Source: Gammaproteobacteria bacterium (GTDB lineage: Bacteria; Pseudomonadota; Gammaproteobacteria; Competibacterales; Competibacteraceae). From it: a stretch of DNA of 11,850 nucleotides. Shown one piece after another: positions 8,927 to 11,850 of the stretch. How positions within the stretch are numbered: position 1 is the first letter of the stretch; every line of letters starts with the position of its first letter. The notes under the pieces were generated by a model that had not been told where the DNA came from, did not search any database, and saw only the letters and a list, made by a program, of their open reading frames with translations. Location: assembly GCA_003562535.1 (NCBI GenBank), contig PWUP01000116.1, positions 1-11,850 on the forward strand, in the 5' to 3' direction. A program made the position numbers and the translations under genes.

Positions 8927-8940
8927 CTGAGCACACTCAG
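8927..8940. repeat. Small inverted repeat between convergent ligA and dacB
   Basis: CTGAG (8927-8931), CACA loop, CTCAG (8936-8940). It occupies the 12-bp gap between the two stop codons and overlaps the last codons of dacB. It could act as a short bidirectional terminator hairpin, but the stem is only 5 bp and no T-run follows on either strand, so this is weak. Confidence 0.3.
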
Positions 8941-10328
8941 GGTCTCCAATACAACCACTCTAGCAAGGCATCCTGCACCGCCGTGCCGACACCCCACTGT
9001 ACACCGGGTGCATTGTGTAGCATGACCACTACATAGTCACGACCACTGGCCGTGCGGACATAACCGGCAACCGACCGCACATCGCGCAGCGTACCCGTTT
9101 TCAGTCGCGCTTGGCCGGTTAAGGCATGGTTACGAAATCGGCGTGATACCGTGCCGTCAATGCCGAGAAGCGGCATCGAGGCTTGTAGCTCTGGGAAAAA
9201 CCGACTGTCCGCCGCATGGCGTAATAAGTGCCCCATATTCTGCGCGCTGATGCGCGCATCACGCGATAAACCGGCGCCATTGTCCACGACTAACTCCGGC
9301 ATCAGCAAACCTTGTTGCTGCAACCAGCGTTCGATCACAGCGCGGCCTTTGGCTTCGGTGCCGGGTGGGCTGTCGAGTTCTGCACCCAAGGTGAGCAATA
9401 ACTGTCGAGTCATGACGTTATTGCTAAATTTATTCATGCCGCGCATCACTTCGGCCAGTGTCGGCGAATGACGGGTGAATAAAGGTGCGGTCTGTTGGCT
9501 TAACTGCCCCTCACGCCAGCCACCGCTCAGTCCGCCGCCCATGCCTTGCCACAGATCACGAAATACCCCATACGCCAGTTGTTCAGCGGGTAGCGCGGTT
9601 CTTAACAGTGTCGTCTCGCCACAGGCACTGGGATAACGGCCACTGAAGTTGACGCCCGTAGTGCCGACACTAAAATTCAGTTGATCCAACTGACAACCCC
9701 CGCCAATTAATTGCAGGCGATTGGTGATCGGTAAATTGGCTGGGTTAGGGTTGGCAATGATCTGTACCGCGCCATTATTCGGACGCAGGCTGAATTGAAT
9801 CGTCTTGAAATTTACCAATAAAGCATCGGGAATGGCATTATAGGCGCGATCGGCTTGACCGTCGAAGGCTCCGGGGTCAACCGCTACAGGTGCAAAAAAA
9901 CTCCGGTCTAATACCAAATCCCCAGTGATTTCCCGCACCCCCCGATCTCGTAGCCCACGCAATACCGTCCAAAAGGCTTCAGGAGTAAGAAACGGATCAC
10001 CATAGCCTTTAAGCAGTAAGTCACCGTATAGTACGCCGTCTTGCAACCGCCCCAAAGGGTAGGCTTCGGTGCGCCAAGTGTAATTCGGCCCCAATAATTC
10101 TAACCCAGCATAGGTGGTGAGCAGTTTAATCACCGAGGCTGGATTACGCGGTACCTCAGCATGGTGGGCCAGCAAGGGCGTATCGGCATCTAAAGCCTGC
10201 ACCCAGACACTGAGTCCAGCCGGATTGAGATTATGCTGATTCAGCGCATTCAATACCGGCGGCGGCAGTTGTCCTACAGCCACCAACGGCCACAGCAGCA
10301 GTAACAATAGACCCACGCTTCGTTTCAC
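8937..10328 (-). CDS. dacB: D-alanyl-D-alanine carboxypeptidase/endopeptidase, PBP4 family (peptidase S13)
   Basis: Periplasmic penicillin-binding protein of the low-molecular-mass class C type, which trims the terminal D-Ala of stem peptides and cuts D-Ala-mDAP cross-links. The 463-residue product begins with a signal peptide (VGLLLLLLWPLVAVGQ). It carries the three active-site motifs: SVIK at 65-68 with nucleophile Ser65, SNN at 302-304, and KTG at 410-412. The wide gap between the first two motifs holds the extra domains typical of the PBP4 family. The start is GTG at 10326-10328, preceded by a strong AGGTGA. It lies 44 bp downstream of the GFA-type gene, possibly on the same transcript, and converges on ligA. 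No motif is damaged, so an active enzyme is expected. Confidence 0.96.
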   Translation of the reverse strand: MKRSVGLLLLLLWPLVAVGQLPPPVLNALNQHNLNPAGLSVWVQALDADTPLLAHHAEVPRNPASVIKLLTTYAGLELLGPNYTWRTEAYPLGRLQDGVLYGDLLLKGYGDPFLTPEAFWTVLRGLRDRGVREITGDLVLDRSFFAPVAVDPGAFDGQADRAYNAIPDALLVNFKTIQFSLRPNNGAVQIIANPNPANLPITNRLQLIGGGCQLDQLNFSVGTTGVNFSGRYPSACGETTLLRTALPAEQLAYGVFRDLWQGMGGGLSGGWREGQLSQQTAPLFTRHSPTLAEVMRGMNKFSNNVMTRQLLLTLGAELDSPPGTEAKGRAVIERWLQQQGLLMPELVVDNGAGLSRDARISAQNMGHLLRHAADSRFFPELQASMPLLGIDGTVSRRFRNHALTGQARLKTGTLRDVRSVAGYVRTASGRDYVVVMLHNAPGVQWGVGTAVQDALLEWLYWRP

Positions 10329-10334
10329 AGTGGC

Positions 10335-10340
10335 TCACCT
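10335..10340 (-). promoter_or_regulatory. Ribosome binding site of dacB
   Basis: On the minus strand AGGTGA lies six bases before the GTG at 10328. It supports this non-ATG start. Confidence 0.65.
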
Positions 10341-10372
10341 ACTTCAATGACGGTTGCACAGCAATGGATTAA

Positions 10373-10780
10373 TCAGTAACGGCCTGTCTCACGCTCGGCA
10401 TAGCGTGGTAATTCATCGGTGAATTCATACCACTCAGCCGCCGAATCGGCATAGATATGATAACTGGGTTTGGCCGTAATCGGAGTGGTTAGTGTACCAA
10501 TCCGCAAGCGTAACCACTCCGGCTTAGTGTCCAAGCGGCTGTATAAGGGACTGCCACATTCGGCACAGAATGCCCGTTGTTTGCCGGGCGATGATTCATA
10601 TTCTTTGATATGCTCACGACCTGAAGTGAAACGAAATTCAGCGGCTTTGATGGGGCTAACCGCGCTATAGGCGCTACCGTTAGCGCGCCGACACTGGCCA
10701 CAATGACAGAGGGCAATCGCCCCTAAATCGCCTGAATATTCGTAGCACACTTGACCACAGAGACATTGACCTTTGAGCAT
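10373..10780 (-). CDS. GFA / CENP-V domain zinc protein
   Basis: A 135-residue protein of the GFA (glutathione-dependent formaldehyde-activating enzyme-like) family, a small zinc-binding beta fold. The cysteine pattern is the family signature: Cys6 and Cys8 in GQCLCGQV, Cys25, Cys27 and Cys30 in CHCGQCRRANG, and Cys72 and Cys75 in RAFCAECGSPLYS. These fit two zinc sites. The length is normal and the whole domain is present. Most bacterial members have no tested activity, and the formaldehyde-glutathione role shown for a few should not be assumed here. The ATG at 10778-10780 has only a weak GAG upstream. dacB lies 44 bp downstream in the same direction, which suggests co-transcription but no obvious shared pathway. 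Confidence 0.93.
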   Translation of the reverse strand: MLKGQCLCGQVCYEYSGDLGAIALCHCGQCRRANGSAYSAVSPIKAAEFRFTSGREHIKEYESSPGKQRAFCAECGSPLYSRLDTKPEWLRLRIGTLTTPITAKPSYHIYADSAAEWYEFTDELPRYAERETGRY

Positions 10781-10878
10781 AATGTGAACTCGTTTTGCGT
10801 GAAAACTGAATTATAATATCGTCATATTCATAAGTGCGCTATAGTCATTGTTGAGAGGGTCGCGGCACGGAGGGCAAC
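10781..10878. promoter_or_regulatory. Short AT-rich intergenic region with a two-way -10-like box
   Basis: ATTATAAT at 10810-10817 is its own reverse complement, so it presents TATAAT on both strands: at 10812-10817 for the plus strand and 10810-10815 for the minus strand. On the minus strand it would lie about 30 bases before the GFA-type gene. Neither direction has a convincing -35 box. A second plus-strand candidate, TATAGT, lies near 10840. The left end of the ISKra4-type element should also fall in or near this stretch, but I cannot identify its terminal repeat. Confidence 0.4.
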
Positions 10879-11714
10879 ATGATAGACCTTACACCCGCCA
10901 ACCGCCGCCAGCACGTCGAGCTGCTGTTGAATCGCTTTGGTGGGTCTGCGTTTGAACTGCGCGGCCAGTTAGCCGAGGGTCAGTGGGGAGTACATCGCGC
11001 ATCAACATCCACCGACACCCGCGAGGCCTCCTACCCGGTACAGTTTAACCGCCCATCGGCTCACCGACCACTGCCCGGCCCTAATTAACTCGCTTCAGGA
11101 GATCGTCACCTTCGTCGAGGACGAGCTGGAACATGAAACCGCAACCCATGACGTTGAACAAGGGGTGTTGACGCGGCTGCTGGCTTTAGGGCACGACCTG
11201 CTTAAAGCGTTCTTCACGGCCAGTGGCGATGGCGATGTGGGCGAGCACTGGGATCTCGAAGACGGTCGAATCCTGAAGCGTTTAGAGCCCCGCCCACGCG
11301 CTTACCGCAGTCTTTTTGGCGAGTTTGAGATTCATCGCGTGGTCTACGGGCAACGCGAAGGTCAGCGGATTGAGGCTATTCCGTTGGATACGCATCTGAA
11401 ACTGCCAGAGACCTGCACCTCGTATCGGCGATGAGGTCACCGAGATCTTCGACATTATTCATGTGTCCGGGTATCTCTGGGATGCCGGAGAACGGTTCTA
11501 CACAAACAAGCAACAGATTCAGATCTAGGTAAAAACCGCACTCGGAGAGGTCTTGCACGGGCATGTCAACAAGGTCATCAAGCGTCTCAAACGACAAGGG
11601 GCTAGGTTGTGTGGAGATCAACAAAAACGTCTCAGCAGGATCCAGACGTATTTGGTGAATAATCGCCACCGAATGAATTATGACCTCTACTTGGTCGCTG
11701 GTTTTCCCATTAAA
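10879..11714 (+). pseudogene. Degraded ISKra4-family transposase
   Basis: Remains of an IS transposase spread over three frames. Frame 1 starts at ATG 10879 after a strong GGAGGG (MIDLTPANRRQHVELLLNRF) and stops at 11088. The family-like sequence continues in the next frame from about 11045 to 11434 (SLQEIVTFVEDELE, then HDVEQGVLTRLLALGHDLL, then YRSLFGEFEIHRVVYGQREG, then IEAIPLDTHLKLPE), typical of the ISKra4 N-terminal half. After 11420 the third frame resumes with a C-terminal block (TEIFDIIHVSGYLWDAGERF), an in-frame TAG at 11526-11528, and then HVNKVIKRLKRQG and MNYDLYLVAGFPI. The middle, perhaps 100 or more residues, is missing, and everything after the AAGFPI-like motif is lost. It cannot encode an active enzyme. 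Family membership is from remembered motifs. Confidence 0.82.
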
Positions 11715-11850
11715 CTGTCGCGCCGTGAGACCAAAGCGCCGCATGTAGTCCGATTTTAGCGCGGCGGGGGCGCCGCCACGAACCAGATCGGCAAACAGCG
11801 TACGCTCGGCCTGACCGTACAGATCGGCATACGCACCGAGCACCGTATCC
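11709..11850 (-). pseudogene. tnpB: 5' part of an IS200/IS605-family TnpB gene, truncated
   Basis: Reading leftward from the right edge, the minus strand encodes DTVLGAYADLYGQAERTLF, then ADLVRGG, LKSDYMRRFGLTARQFN. This matches the N-terminal region of TnpB/OrfB proteins, where an ERTLFAD-like helix and a RFGITARQFNA-like motif are common. TnpB is the RNA-guided nuclease of IS200/IS605 and IS607 elements. The similarity stops at 11709, and the frame runs on through antisense of the transposase relic to a stop at 11376-11378. The RuvC-like catalytic residues and the zinc finger, which lie further along TnpB, are absent. The true start lies outside the window, since the only nearby candidate is an internal GTG at 11841-11843. 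Non-functional as seen. Confidence 0.75.

Larger units (their letters stand above)
10879..11850. mobile_element. Composite relic of an ISKra4-type element and an IS200/IS605-type tnpB
   Basis: Everything right of the GFA-type gene is transposon debris: a plus-strand ISKra4-type transposase lacking its middle and end, joined to the beginning of a minus-strand TnpB gene. The boundary is at about 11706-11714, where six bases (ATTAAA) fit both coding patterns. No terminal inverted repeats or target duplication could be recognised. The element continues beyond the right edge. Confidence 0.72.

Noticed and set aside
1177..10796. A 12-base match, TGAACTCGTTTT, at 1177-1188 and 10785-10796, both upstream of minus-strand genes
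   Set aside because: A few 12-base matches are expected by chance in a window this size, and the distances to the two start codons differ (25 versus 5 bases).
10781..11850. Possible CRISPR array, toxin-antitoxin pair or defence island near the transposon debris
   Set aside because: No spaced direct repeats and no small paired genes are visible; all recognisable coding matches transposase or TnpB remains.

Overview
The window looks like chromosomal DNA of a non-enteric gammaproteobacterium. It carries a full-length SMC rather than MukB, and the run smc-zipA-ligA is an arrangement known from Pseudomonas-like and sulfur-oxidizing gammaproteobacteria. ZipA is itself a gammaproteobacterial division protein. 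A PilU-type ATPase and a PBP4-type DacB fit the same placement. The genus cannot be fixed from the sequence alone.

Layout. (1) Positions 1-1152, minus strand: a secreted protein with a signal peptide, a short ankyrin region and at least five peptidoglycan-binding units. Its C-terminus lies beyond the left edge. (2) 1153-1336: a divergent intergenic region with a TATAAT box and a small inverted repeat. (3) 1340-8924, plus strand: a compact run of pilU, smc, zipA and ligA with gaps of 18 bp, 23 bp and a 4-bp stop/start overlap. It joins twitching motility, chromosome organization, divisome assembly and DNA ligation. (4) 8937-10780, minus strand: a GFA/CENP-V-type zinc protein followed by dacB, converging on ligA with only 12 bp between the stop codons. 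(5) 10879-11850: a graveyard of mobile DNA. A decayed ISKra4-family transposase (frameshift, internal deletion, in-frame stop, lost C-terminus) is fused at about 11706-11714 to the N-terminal part of a minus-strand TnpB that runs off the right edge.

The core of the window is housekeeping: division (ZipA recruits and tethers FtsZ), chromosome compaction (SMC), replication and repair (LigA), cell-wall trimming (DacB) and possibly cell-wall binding (the repeat protein at the left). The less ordinary parts are the ankyrin/multi-PG-binding protein, the placement of pilU at the head of the smc run, and the composite transposon relic. I see no convincing undescribed defence or mobile system, no RNA genes and no CRISPR array.
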